From Actinomadura craniellae (GTDB lineage: Bacteria > Actinomycetota > Actinomycetes > Streptosporangiales > Streptosporangiaceae): a stretch of 64,000 bases of DNA. Numbering within the stretch: the stretch's first letter is position 1; every line of letters starts with the position of its first letter. The notes below the pieces were generated by a model, which was not told where the DNA came from, searched no databases, and was given only the letters and a program-made list of their open reading frames with translations. The position numbers and the translations under genes are program-made. The DNA lies in the NCBI RefSeq assembly GCF_003289645.1, contig NZ_QLYX01000019.1, positions 80,106 to 144,105 on the forward strand, read 5' to 3'. Of this stretch, positions 8,327 to 17,305 are shown in pieces.

Positions 8327-9187
8327 GTGCGCTCTCGATTGGCCCGCGGCCCGCTGCTCGCGGGGCTCGGCGCGACGGCGATCCTGGCGGCCGGCGGCGT
8401 CTGGACACCCGCCCACGCGGCCACGCTGCTGATGAGCCTGTCCGTGGCCGACCGGTCGCTGCAGCCCGGCGACTCCACCTCGGCGGTCATCCGGGTGCTC
8501 GCCGGCTCGGGGGGACCCCTGGAGGGGGCCGGTGTCAGGATCGGTGTCACCGCGCCGGCCACGGTGACGCTGTCGTGCGGGGGTTCGGAGTGCGCGCTCG
8601 GCGAGGTGGGCACGGGCGGCACGAGCGTCACGGCCCGGGTGTCCATCCCTTCCTGGGTCAAGAAGCCGACCAGCGTTTCGCTCAGCGCCACGGCGTCCGC
8701 CGGCAACGCTCCGGCGCAGAGCCGGAGCACCGTGCTGTCGGTGACGGTCCCGGCGCCGCCCCCGCCGCCGCCTTCCCCGAAGCCGCCCGCCCCCAAGCCG
8801 AGCAAGACCGCCTCGCCCGCGCCCCGCGGCTCCACCCCGCCGGCGGCGTCCGGCGGGGTCGCGGGCGGGCCGCCGTCGCTGCCGGGCGCGCCGCCTCCGC
8901 TGCCGGGAATGCCGGGCGCCCCCCTGCCGTACTCCGGGCCGGTCCCGGCTCCGGGAGTGAGCCTGCCGGCGGTGGCGGCGCTCACCCCGTCGGTGGCCTC
9001 CGGTCCCGCGGGGCCCGGGCAGCCCGGCATGGTGCTGCGGGCCGGCACCTCGCCCGCCGCCGCCGACCCGGTCGTGCTCCGGCTGGCCTGGCTGCACGCC
9101 GCCTGGCTGGCGGTGCTGCTCGCGGTGACGGTTCAGGCTGCCCGCTGGCTCCGGCAGCTCCGGGATGAGCGGATTTCTAACCAGTAG
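8327..9187 (+). CDS. Secreted Pro-rich protein with C-terminal membrane anchor
   Basis: About 286 residues from a GTG with GGAGGT nine bases upstream. A signal peptide ends near PAHAA. An Ig-like beta domain of about 100 residues follows (LSVADRSLQPGDSTSAVIRV opening, two cysteines in LSCGGSECALG), then a Pro/Ser/Gly-rich linker and a final hydrophobic helix (AWLHAAWLAVLLAVTVQAA) with a basic end. There is no LPXTG, so it is probably tethered in the membrane with the domain outside. The position 160 bases after the sortase gene suggests a surface role. The family is not recognised. Confidence 0.72.
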   Translation: MRSRLARGPLLAGLGATAILAAGGVWTPAHAATLLMSLSVADRSLQPGDSTSAVIRVLAGSGGPLEGAGVRIGVTAPATVTLSCGGSECALGEVGTGGTSVTARVSIPSWVKKPTSVSLSATASAGNAPAQSRSTVLSVTVPAPPPPPPSPKPPAPKPSKTASPAPRGSTPPAASGGVAGGPPSLPGAPPPLPGMPGAPLPYSGPVPAPGVSLPAVAALTPSVASGPAGPGQPGMVLRAGTSPAAADPVVLRLAWLHAAWLAVLLAVTVQAARWLRQLRDERISNQ

Positions 9188-9337
9188 TGGACAACAAGTG
9201 AATGTTTACCACCCGGGCGTAACCCCGTACGCTCGGTGAGCTGGTCTGATCATCGAGGGGCCCGGAAACACCGGTTGGCGTATCCGGGTGCGACGGTAGA
9301 TCGTGGTCCACCCGGAGGACGTACGGGGAGGGGACGC

Positions 9338-11896
9338 ATGCGGGAGGCGCCGGCCCGGCCCGGTCGGCGCGCGGAGCGGCTGACCGCGCCCTGGGCGGTC
9401 GGTGGCGTCACCGCCGTGGTGACGGGAATGACCACGGCGCTCGGGGTGCTGCCACTGTCCCAGGGGGCCCAGCTCGGCGTCGTCGGGGGCGCCTCGGCGC
9501 TCGCCGGGCTGATGGCGTGGGCCGTCCAGCGGGTGGGCGGGGAGAGCGGCCCGGCGGAGCTTCCCGGGCCCCAGGAGATGCCGCCACCGGCCCAGCTGCC
9601 GCCGGTGGCCGCGCGCTTCACCGGGCGGACCGAGTCGCTGCGCGAGCTCGAACGCGTGCACGCCGAGCACCCCCGGGACGGGAAGTCCAGCGCGCCGCTG
9701 GTGGTGTCCCTGCACGGCCCGGCCGGGGTGGGCAAGTCCGCGCTCGCCACCAAGTTCGCCCACCAGGTGGCGGCCGACTTCCCCGACGGCCAGCTCTACT
9801 TCGACCTGCGCGGGCACGGCGACGCCCGGGTCCGGCCCGAGGAGGTGCTGATCGGCTTCCTGCAGGCGCTGGGCGTCCGGCTCACCACCGACCCGGGCGA
9901 CCTGATGCAGTTGCAGAAGCTGTGGTGGACGTGGGTGCGCGGCAAGCGGCTGCTGGTCTTCCTCGACAACGCCCACGACGCCGAGCAGGTGCAGGCGCTG
10001 ATCCCCCCGATGGCCGGGTGCGCGGTGCTGGTGACGTCCCGCCAGCCGCTGTATCTGCGCAACACCTACGACCGGCGGCTGCGCGAGTTCACCCCGGAGC
10101 AGAGCCTGGTGCTGCTCGGCCGACTGGCCGACGGGGACGACGAGGCGTCCCGGGTCGCCGCCGAGCCGGAAGCGGCGGAGGAGATCGTCGAGCTGTGCGG
10201 GCGGCTGCCGCTCGCGCTCAGCATCTGCGGCGGCCGGCTGAACGCCCGCAAGCACTGGTCGCTGCGCGAGATGGCCGACCGGCTCGGCGACGAGCGGCGC
10301 CGGCGGCTGGACGAACTGGAGATCACCCAGCGGATCGACCAGAGCGTCCGCGCCAGCCTCCAGCTCAGCTACGACGACTGCACCGCCGACCAGCGCCGGC
10401 TGCTGCGGGCGTTCGCGCTGCTCGCCGCCCCGGACGTGCAGGACTGGGTGGCGGGCGAACTGCTCGGCGTGGACCACGTCGAGGGTTGCCGGCTGCTGGA
10501 GGCCCTGGAGAACGCCCAGCTGGTGGAGTTCTCCAGCCGGGACGCCACCGGAACGCTGCGGTACCGGCTGCACGACCTGGTCCGGCTGTACGCCCGCGAG
10601 CGCACCGAGCGGGAGGACTCCGCGGCCGACCGGCGCGCGGCGCTGGAACGAGTGCTGGACGGCTACCGGGAGCGGGCCGAGCGGGCGGCGTTCACCCGCT
10701 GGCCGCAGGACTGGCCCGGCCGCCCGTCCCCCCGCACCCCGCGGCTGCCGGACCAGCCGCCGACCGAATGGCTCACCAGCGAGCGCCCGGCCCTGCTGGC
10801 GATGCTGGACCAGGCCGTCGAACTGGAGATGTGGGAGCGGGTCTGGCGGCTGGGCCGGGCGACGTGCTCCCTGTTCCACTCGCTGCGGATCTTCTGGTCC
10901 GAGTGGCGCGCGGTGGCCGAGCTGACCTGCGCCGCCGCCGAGCGGACGGACGACTCCCACGCGCTCGCGGTCGCCCTGCTGGAGCGGCAGGCGGTGGCCG
11001 GCGGCCAGGGGCGGATCGACCAGGCCCGGACCTACTCCGAGACCGCGCTGGAGATCTTCACCGAGCGTGCGGAGCCCTGGTGGCGGGCGCGGGCGCTGCG
11101 CGCGGTCGGCATGTGCCTGCGCGACGCGGGCAACCTCGACGGCGGCCAGCGCTACCTGCTGGAGGCGATCGCCGAGTTCGAGCACCTGGGCGACGTGTGG
11201 TGGCGGTCGCGCACCCAGCGCAACCTCGCCGAGCTGCGGCTGGCCCAGCGCCGCATCCCGGAGGCGAAGGCGCTGGCCGACGAGGCGCTGACCGCGTTCC
11301 AGCAGAACGGCAACCGCTACTCCGAGGCGCAGACCATGCGGACGATGGGCGACACGCTGGCCGCCGAGGCCCGCGGGCTGCACGCCGCGGGCGAGCACCG
11401 GGTCGCCGACGCCCGGTTCTTCATGGCGGCCTCGGCGCTGGAGCGCGCGGCCGAGGCGTTCCGGCTGCGCGGCGAGCAGTGGGAGCAGGCCCGCTGCCTG
11501 CGCTCGGGAGGCGACGTCGGCGACCCGCGCAACGGCCTGCGCGAGCTCGCCCTCGTCCGCCGCGCCACCCTCATGCTGATGGGGCTCGGCGACACCTGGG
11601 GGCTGGCCCGCACCCGGATCACCGAGAGCCGTGCGCTGCGCCGGCTGGGCCGGCACGACGAGGCGGTCGCCACGATGGCGCAGGCGGTCGAGGCCTTCCG
11701 CGAGCTGGGCGACCGCTGGTGGCAGGCGCGCAGCCTGCGCGGCCTGGCCGAGGCGCTGCTGGCGGCGGGCCGGGCGGGCGACGCCGTCGCGCCCGCCGAG
11801 CAGGCGCTGGAGATCTACCGCAGCCTCGGCAACATGGCGGGCGAGACCCGCGCCCGCGCCGTCCTGGAGCAGGCGCGCGCCGCCGGCCCGTCGTGA
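9338..11896 (+). CDS. STAND-type NTPase with TPR repeats (NB-ARC-like)
   Basis: 852 residues from an ATG with a strong GGGGAGGGG site. Two short hydrophobic helices lie at about residues 17-65, then a P-loop (GPAGVGKSALA, about 127-137), a Walker B-like LLVFLDNAHD, and the sensor and winged-helix region (LPLALSICGGRLN, then LHDLVRLYA). The C-terminal 400 residues are tetratricopeptide repeats, with repeated EA-A-FR-LGD-WW patterns. This architecture belongs to signal-transduction ATPases that oligomerise on ligand binding. It lacks the SARP DNA-binding domain of AfsR, so it may act as a membrane-near sensor. The partner is unknown. Confidence 0.82.
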   Translation: MREAPARPGRRAERLTAPWAVGGVTAVVTGMTTALGVLPLSQGAQLGVVGGASALAGLMAWAVQRVGGESGPAELPGPQEMPPPAQLPPVAARFTGRTESLRELERVHAEHPRDGKSSAPLVVSLHGPAGVGKSALATKFAHQVAADFPDGQLYFDLRGHGDARVRPEEVLIGFLQALGVRLTTDPGDLMQLQKLWWTWVRGKRLLVFLDNAHDAEQVQALIPPMAGCAVLVTSRQPLYLRNTYDRRLREFTPEQSLVLLGRLADGDDEASRVAAEPEAAEEIVELCGRLPLALSICGGRLNARKHWSLREMADRLGDERRRRLDELEITQRIDQSVRASLQLSYDDCTADQRRLLRAFALLAAPDVQDWVAGELLGVDHVEGCRLLEALENAQLVEFSSRDATGTLRYRLHDLVRLYARERTEREDSAADRRAALERVLDGYRERAERAAFTRWPQDWPGRPSPRTPRLPDQPPTEWLTSERPALLAMLDQAVELEMWERVWRLGRATCSLFHSLRIFWSEWRAVAELTCAAAERTDDSHALAVALLERQAVAGGQGRIDQARTYSETALEIFTERAEPWWRARALRAVGMCLRDAGNLDGGQRYLLEAIAEFEHLGDVWWRSRTQRNLAELRLAQRRIPEAKALADEALTAFQQNGNRYSEAQTMRTMGDTLAAEARGLHAAGEHRVADARFFMAASALERAAEAFRLRGEQWEQARCLRSGGDVGDPRNGLRELALVRRATLMLMGLGDTWGLARTRITESRALRRLGRHDEAVATMAQAVEAFRELGDRWWQARSLRGLAEALLAAGRAGDAVAPAEQALEIYRSLGNMAGETRARAVLEQARAAGPS

Positions 11897-12104
11897 ACCA
11901 CCGCGGCGAATCCGGGTGGCGTGCGGGGCTGGTTTTGGGGCGGGGCAGAACCCGACACCGAGCCGGTAACGCGAACGAACCCGGCGGGCGGCGCGGAAAA
12001 CCGGTGTTCGGGAGTGAGCCAGGCACCGTGAACTGTGTGCTGGGGAACAAGGCGCGGGGCACACCGCCCGCCTAGCGTGATGCGCCGGGAAGGCCGGTTT
12101 TTCA

Positions 12105-13769
12105 ATGGGGGCGACGGTGTCCTACTCATCTTCTTCGACGGGCCCCGGCGAGTGGCGGGTGCCGGGTTACGAGCATCTGCGGGAGCTGGGCTCCGGCGCG
12201 TTCGGCCGGGTCGTCCTCGCCGCGCGCGAGACGACCGGCGAGCAGGTGGCGATCAAGTACCTGAACCGGCGGCTGCTGTCCGATCCGCGGTTCGCGGCGG
12301 ACTTCGCGGGCGAGGCGCGGTTACTGGCGGGGGTCCGCTCGCCGCATGTGGCGCGGCTCCTGGACTACGTGCAGGCCGCCGACGGCGCAGCCATCGTGAT
12401 GGAACTGGTCGACGGGGTCGCGCTGCGGAAGATCATCGAATCGGCGGGGCCGACCGGGCCGGAGCCGGCGCTGGCGGTGCTCAAGGGCTCGCTGCTGGGC
12501 CTGGCCGCGGCGCACGCGGCCGGTGTGGTCCATCGCGACTACAAACCCGAGAATGTGCTCGTCACCGCGGAGGGACGGTCGGCGCTGGTCGACTTCGGCA
12601 TCGCGACCCGGGTGGGCAGCGACGCCTACCCGGCCGGGACGCCCCCGTACATGGCGCCGGAGCAGTGGCGGTCCGGGCCGGCCTCACCCGCCACCGACGT
12701 GTACGCCGCCACGGTCGTGTTCTACGAGTGCGTGGTGGGCCACCGGCCGTACTCCGCGCCGACCCCGGGCGCGCTGGCCGTCCAGCACCTGCAGGCGCCG
12801 ATCCCGGTCGAGCCGGTCCCCGAGCCGCTGCGCGAGCTGGTGTACCGGGGGCTGGCCAAGAACCCGGCCGTCCGCCCGTCCGGGGCCGCGGCTTTCGTGA
12901 CCGAGCTGGAGGCCGTCGCCGTCCGCGAGTACGGGCCCGACTGGGAGCAGCGCGGGCTGCGGGCGCTGGCGATGCTGGCCGCCGCGCTCTCCGCGCTGTT
13001 CCCGCTCGCCGCGCTGGGCTCCTCCGGGACGGTCGTCGTGGACCCGGCCGCCGGGGCGGGCGACCTCGCCGCCGGCCCGGACGCGGTGACCGCCCAGCAG
13101 GGGGCACCCGGCGATCCCGGCGCCGCGCAGCCGGACCCGGCCGCCGCCTTCCGGGAGGTGTCCGCCCCGCCGGCCGATCCGCCGCCCCCGCCCGCGCACC
13201 AGCCGCCCCCGCGGGTCCGCGCGGCCCGGCGGGCCGGGGTCAAGGCGGCCGCCGGAGCCGCCGCGGGGGTGGTGGCGGTCGCGGCCCTGATCGGCGGGTA
13301 CGGCCTGCTGCGGTCGTCCACGGACCCGGCCGGGGCGTCCCCGCCGCCGGTCGCCGCGTCCCCCGTCGCCTCGCCGACCAGCCCGGCACCGCTGCCCGAC
13401 GCCGCCATGGCGGGCAACTACCGGCTCAAGGTGCAGCGGTCCCGGCTCAGGTCGGGGGCGAGCAGCGTGCAGCGGCTGGCGCTGCAGAACCTGGTGGCGT
13501 CGACCAACAAGCAGTCGCTCCGGATCGCCGCCGACGCGAAGGGCCTGGTGATCCGAGGCGCCGCGGGCGCCCCTTCGCAGCGGGTCCGGCGGACGGGCCC
13601 GTACTCCTTCGCCGGCGTCGGCCAGCTGGGAATCCAGGGACGCCTGGTGGTCCGGCCCGAGGACGTCACCGGCGGCCGGGTGACCCGCTTCACCATCCAC
13701 ACCCCCGTCATCGACCAGATCACCAAGAAGGAGATCGGCGAGATGACCGTCCTGGCCACCCGGCGCTGA
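12105..13769 (+). CDS. Transmembrane Ser/Thr protein kinase
   Basis: 554 residues. The kinase domain spans about 20-285: glycine loop LGSGAFGRVVLA, Lys51 in VAIKYL, catalytic loop HRDYKPEN (143-150), DFG (163-165) and an APEQW activation-segment end. A Pro-rich juxtamembrane stretch leads to a membrane helix (GVVAVAALIGGYGLL near 395) and an extracellular domain of about 130 residues. The usual HRDLKPEN Leu is Tyr here. The ATG at 12105 or the GTG at 12117 could be the start. A fragment with about 85% identity to its codons 97-125 occurs as a ghost at 27.8 kb. Substrates are unknown. Confidence 0.88.
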   Translation: MGATVSYSSSSTGPGEWRVPGYEHLRELGSGAFGRVVLAARETTGEQVAIKYLNRRLLSDPRFAADFAGEARLLAGVRSPHVARLLDYVQAADGAAIVMELVDGVALRKIIESAGPTGPEPALAVLKGSLLGLAAAHAAGVVHRDYKPENVLVTAEGRSALVDFGIATRVGSDAYPAGTPPYMAPEQWRSGPASPATDVYAATVVFYECVVGHRPYSAPTPGALAVQHLQAPIPVEPVPEPLRELVYRGLAKNPAVRPSGAAAFVTELEAVAVREYGPDWEQRGLRALAMLAAALSALFPLAALGSSGTVVVDPAAGAGDLAAGPDAVTAQQGAPGDPGAAQPDPAAAFREVSAPPADPPPPPAHQPPPRVRAARRAGVKAAAGAAAGVVAVAALIGGYGLLRSSTDPAGASPPPVAASPVASPTSPAPLPDAAMAGNYRLKVQRSRLRSGASSVQRLALQNLVASTNKQSLRIAADAKGLVIRGAAGAPSQRVRRTGPYSFAGVGQLGIQGRLVVRPEDVTGGRVTRFTIHTPVIDQITKKEIGEMTVLATRR

Positions 13770-13781
13770 CCTTCCGGCCCC

Positions 13782-13796
13782 TCAGCCGGCCCCTCA
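13782..13796. repeat. 12-bp tandem duplication over the ABC exporter stop codon
   Basis: The stop-codon region of the ABC gene (minus strand TGA at 13794-13796) is followed directly by a copy of the same 12 bases (GGCTGAGGGGCC), placing a second TGA at 13782-13784. Small, but it matches the pattern of duplicated gene ends elsewhere in the window. Confidence 0.7.
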
Positions 13797-15689
13797 GCCG
13801 GCCGCGGGGGCCGGGGCCGCGTCGGCCGCCGGGGTCTCGTCGAACTGGGTGCGGTACAGCTCGGCGTAGCGGCCCTCGGCGGCGAGGAGTTCGACGTGCG
13901 TGCCGCGCTCCACGATCCGGCCGTCCTCGATGACCAGGATCTGGTCGGCGGCGCGCACCGTGGACAGCCGGTGGGCGATCACCACCGCGGTGCGTCCGGC
14001 CAGCGCCTCGGCGAGCGCCTCCTGCACCGCCGCCTCGGAGGTGGAGTCCAGGTGCGCGGTGGCCTCGTCCAGCACCACCACCCGGGGGCGGGCCAGCAGC
14101 AGCCGGGCGATGGTCAGCCGCTGCCGTTCGCCGCCCGACAGCCGGTAGCCGCGCTCGCCGACCACCGTGTCGAGGCCGTCGGGCAGGCCGGCGACCAGGC
14201 CGTCCAGGCGGGAGCGGCGCAGCACGTCCCACAGCTCCTCCTCCGCCGCCTCGGGGCGGGCCAGCAGCAGGTTGTCCCGGATCGAGTCGTGGAACAGGTG
14301 CCCGTCCTGCGTGACCAGGCCGAGGGCGGCGCGGATCGACTCGGCGGACAGGTCGCGCACGTCCACCCCGGACAGCCGGACGGCACCGGAGTCGACGTCG
14401 TACAGCCGGGGCAGCAACTGGGCGATCGTGGACTTGCCCGCGCCGGACGAGCCGACCAGCGCCACCAGCTGCCCGGGTTCGGCGCGGAACGAGATGCCGT
14501 GCAGCACTTCGACGCCGCCCCGGGTGTCGAGGGTCGCGACCTCCTCCAGCGAGGCCAGCGACACCCGGTCGGCCGACGGGTAGCCGAACCGCACGTCGTC
14601 GAACTCCACCGAGACCGGCCCGTCGGGCACCGGCCGGGCGCCCTCCCGGTCGGTGATCAGCGGCTTGAGGTCGAGCACCTCGAAGACCCGCTCGAAGCTG
14701 ACCAGCGCGCTCATCACCTCCACCCGCGCGCTGGCCAGGGCGGTCAGCGGCGCGTACAGGCGGGTGAGCAGCAGCGCCAGCGCCACCACCGCGCCCGGCT
14801 CCAGCCGTCCCCGCAGCGCGAGGTAGCCGCCCAGCCCGTAGACGAGGGCCAGCGCCAGGGTCGAGACGATCATCAGGGCGGTCATGAAGACGTGCTGCAC
14901 CATCGCGGTGCGCACCCCGATGGTCGCGACCCGGCGGGCCCGCGCGGCGAACTCGGCCGACTCGTGCGCGGGCCGGCCGTACAGCTTCACCAGGGTCGCC
15001 CCCGGGGCGGAGAAGCGCTCGGTCATCTGCGTGCCCATCGCCGCGTTGTGGTCGGCGGCCTCGCGCTCCAGCCGGGCCAGCCGGCCGCCCATCCGGCGGG
15101 CGGGCAGGACGAACACCGGGAGGAGCAGCAGCGCGAACAGCGTGATCTGCCAGGAGATGCTGACCATCGCGGCCAGGGTGAGGGTGAGCATCACCAGGTT
15201 GCCGACCACCCCGGAGAGGGTGTCGCTGAACGCCCGCTGCGCCCCGATCACGTCGTTGTTCAGCCGGCTGACCAGCGCGCCGGTGCGGGTGCGGGTGAAG
15301 AACGCGACGGGCATCCGCTGCACGTGGTCGAACACCGCGGTGCGCAGGTGGAGGATCAGGCCCTCGCCGATGCTCGCCGACAGCCACCGGGAGACCAGGC
15401 CCAGCCCGGCCTCCGCCACCGCGATCACGGCGATCAGCACCGACAGCATGATCACGGTGCGCAGGCCGACGCCCTCGACGATCGCGTCGACGACCCGCCC
15501 GGCGAGCACCGGTGTCGCCACCGCGAGCGCCGCCGTCACCACGCTGAGCAGCAGGAACCAGGCCAGCCGGCGCCGGTGCGGCCGGGCGAACCCGCCGATC
15601 CGCCGCAGCGTGGCCCGGGAGAAGGGTCTCTTCTCCTGGGCGTGCATCACGCTGCGCATCGACATGTACGCGGTGATTTCCATATCCAT
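13794..15689 (-). CDS. ABC exporter, fused membrane and ATPase domains
   Basis: 631 residues, the normal size for a half-transporter. The N-terminal 330 residues hold six membrane helices (first FLLLSVVTAALAVATPVLAG) with the type IV exporter fold. The nucleotide-binding domain has Walker A GSSGAGKST, Q-loop VTQDGHLFHDS, signature LSGGERQR, Walker B VVVLDEATAHLD and the switch His in IAHRLSTV. It would act as a dimer to export a lipid, drug or natural product. GGAGGT precedes the ATG. The promoter carries a SoxR-type box, implying induction by redox-cycling compounds. It is transcribed alone and converges on the kinase gene. Confidence 0.9.
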   Translation of the reverse strand: MDMEITAYMSMRSVMHAQEKRPFSRATLRRIGGFARPHRRRLAWFLLLSVVTAALAVATPVLAGRVVDAIVEGVGLRTVIMLSVLIAVIAVAEAGLGLVSRWLSASIGEGLILHLRTAVFDHVQRMPVAFFTRTRTGALVSRLNNDVIGAQRAFSDTLSGVVGNLVMLTLTLAAMVSISWQITLFALLLLPVFVLPARRMGGRLARLEREAADHNAAMGTQMTERFSAPGATLVKLYGRPAHESAEFAARARRVATIGVRTAMVQHVFMTALMIVSTLALALVYGLGGYLALRGRLEPGAVVALALLLTRLYAPLTALASARVEVMSALVSFERVFEVLDLKPLITDREGARPVPDGPVSVEFDDVRFGYPSADRVSLASLEEVATLDTRGGVEVLHGISFRAEPGQLVALVGSSGAGKSTIAQLLPRLYDVDSGAVRLSGVDVRDLSAESIRAALGLVTQDGHLFHDSIRDNLLLARPEAAEEELWDVLRRSRLDGLVAGLPDGLDTVVGERGYRLSGGERQRLTIARLLLARPRVVVLDEATAHLDSTSEAAVQEALAEALAGRTAVVIAHRLSTVRAADQILVIEDGRIVERGTHVELLAAEGRYAELYRTQFDETPAADAAPAPAAG

Positions 15690-15723
15690 CCCTGCACCTC
15701 CGGACGCCGAGTCTTCCTTCCGG

Positions 15724-15754
15724 AAGGTAGGACCTCAACCGATATTGAGGTCAA
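15724..15754 (-). promoter_or_regulatory. SoxR-type promoter of the ABC exporter
   Basis: On the minus strand a -35 TTGACC and a -10 TACCTT are separated by 19 bases, the over-long spacing typical of MerR-family promoters. Within the spacer is the 18-bp box CCTCAATATCGGTTGAGG (15733-15750). Its 6-bp arms are identical to those of the known SoxR box, and an 8-bp extended inverted repeat runs from 15731 to 15752. It lies 44 bases before the ATG. SoxR of streptomycetes controls an ABC transporter among few targets, which fits. No soxR gene is in the window. Confidence 0.72.
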
Positions 15755-15882
15755 CCCGCGCGGCGCCGTCCCACGGTTCCGCCCGGGGAGGCCGGGAAGG
15801 TGTACCGGCGGGAGACGCGGAGCAGTGCAGAGCCGGGCGGTACCCCCGAACGCCCCGGCCACGCCGCGTGAGGAGGACCGAC

Positions 15883-16740
15883 ATGGCCGAGCCGATCATC
15901 GTCGCCACGGACGGTTCCGAACCGGCCGTCCGGGCGCTCGAATGGGCCGCCGACGAGGCCGCCCGGTGGGAGTTGCCGCTGCACGTCGTGCACGTCGTGG
16001 AGCGGTGGATCTCCACTACGCCGATCATGCCCCCGCCGGACCTGGCCGACTCCTTCATGGAGAACGGCCGGCGGATCCTGGCGGAGGGGGAGGAGATCGC
16101 CCGGTCCCGGCGGCCCGGGATCGAGGTGACGGCCGAACTGCTCTCCGACCCGGTCGTCTTCGCGCTGCGCCAGCAGTCCAAACGCGGCTTCGAGATGGTG
16201 CTGGGCCATCGCGGGCTGGGCGGGTTCGCCAGCATGCTGCTGGGCTCCACCGGGATGCGGGTCGCCGGGCACGCCGCCGGGCCGGTGGTGATCGTGCGCG
16301 GCGACGACTTCGCCGAGCGGGGCGAGGTCGTCGTCGGCATCGACCTGGCCGACGTCTCCGAGCCGGCCATGGAGTACGCCTACCGGGCCGCGGCCGTGCG
16401 CGGCGCCCGGCTGCGCGTGCTGCACGGCTGGGAACTGCCGCCGGCGCTGCTCCAGACCGGCTACGGGGTGGACCAGGCGGACGTCGAGGAGAGCATGCGT
16501 TCGGGCCTCGTCCACGCGCAGGAGCACTGGCGCGGCGCGCACCCCGGCGTCGAGGTGGTCGAGTCGACCGTCCGGGCCCATCCGGTCACCGCCCTCGTCG
16601 AAGCCTCCGGGGAGGCGGACCTGGTCGTCGTCGGAGCCCGCGGCCGGACCGGTCTCGGCGCCTTCCGCCTCGGCTCGGTCAGCCACGGGGTCATCCACCA
16701 CAGCCATGTCCCGGTGGCCGTGGTGCGCCCCCGGGTCTGA
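15883..16740 (+). CDS. Universal stress protein, two UspA domains
   Basis: 285 residues from an ATG with AGGAGGA upstream. Two tandem Usp domains: the first opens MAEPIIVATDGSEPAVRALEWA, the second EVVVGIDLADVSEPAMEYA near residue 147. The second ends with the ATP-binding signature VVGARGRTGLGAFRLGSVSHGVIHHSHVPV; the first has the weaker equivalent LGHRGLGGFASMLLGSTGMR. Tandem Usp proteins of actinobacteria bind ATP and respond to hypoxia or stationary phase. The gene is divergent from the ABC exporter, with its own promoter in the shared 190-bp gap. Confidence 0.9.
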   Translation: MAEPIIVATDGSEPAVRALEWAADEAARWELPLHVVHVVERWISTTPIMPPPDLADSFMENGRRILAEGEEIARSRRPGIEVTAELLSDPVVFALRQQSKRGFEMVLGHRGLGGFASMLLGSTGMRVAGHAAGPVVIVRGDDFAERGEVVVGIDLADVSEPAMEYAYRAAAVRGARLRVLHGWELPPALLQTGYGVDQADVEESMRSGLVHAQEHWRGAHPGVEVVESTVRAHPVTALVEASGEADLVVVGARGRTGLGAFRLGSVSHGVIHHSHVPVAVVRPRV

Positions 16741-16838
16741 GCCGGCCGGGACGGGCTTGGCCAATCCATGGGCTAGGCGGCGGCCGCCCCGGGTAGCGGG
16801 GTCACTGCAGGAGGCCACCGGCTCGATGGAGGCGTCTC

Positions 16839-17123
16839 ATGATCGGTATTCTGCGCAAGGTGGGGATCTCGTCGAAGGTCCTGTACTCGATGGGCTTCTG
16901 TTCGATCGGCCTGTCGGTCGCCAGTTGGTTCACGTCGAAGAACGTGGAACCGGCGGGCATCGACCGCGCCGACCGCTGGGGCATCTTCGTCGGCCAGTGG
17001 GCTCCCACCTTCTTCGCCCTCGGCACCGCGATGCGCCTGGAAGAGGAGTGGGGCGAGGAGGAGCGGTACGGCGACTTCGAAGCCCGCCGCGCCCGTGCCC
17101 GCGAGACCATGCCCGTCGGCTGA
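16839..17123 (+). CDS. Small membrane protein of unknown function
   Basis: 94 residues. It has two hydrophobic segments (SKVLYSMGFCSIGLSVASWF and WGIFVGQWAPTFFALGTAM) joined by a polar loop, and an acidic-basic C-terminal tail (EEEWGEEERYGDFEARRARAR) that probably faces the cytoplasm. GGAGG lies upstream of the ATG. It follows the universal stress gene by 98 bases in the same direction. Similar short proteins occur in actinobacteria, but no function is known to me. Confidence 0.72.
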   Translation: MIGILRKVGISSKVLYSMGFCSIGLSVASWFTSKNVEPAGIDRADRWGIFVGQWAPTFFALGTAMRLEEEWGEEERYGDFEARRARARETMPVG

Positions 17124-17305
17124 GCGGTACCCACCGAACCGGGGACGCCCCGCCCGGGCGTCCCCGGCCGCGTGCCCCTCGCTCGCGTCCTCGGCCGTCG
17201 CCGGTCGCCCGGCTCGCCCGGTCGCCCCGCTCGCTTTCCGGCCTGGCGGTGCCGGCTTCCCCGCGTCCCGCCCGCCGGTTGCGCGGTCGGCTCGGCTGCT
17301 CCGGC

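Noticed and set aside
9206..12064. 952-residue minus-strand frame opposite the STAND ATPase
   Set aside because: Shadow frame; the plus strand has complete family motifs and a strong ribosome site.
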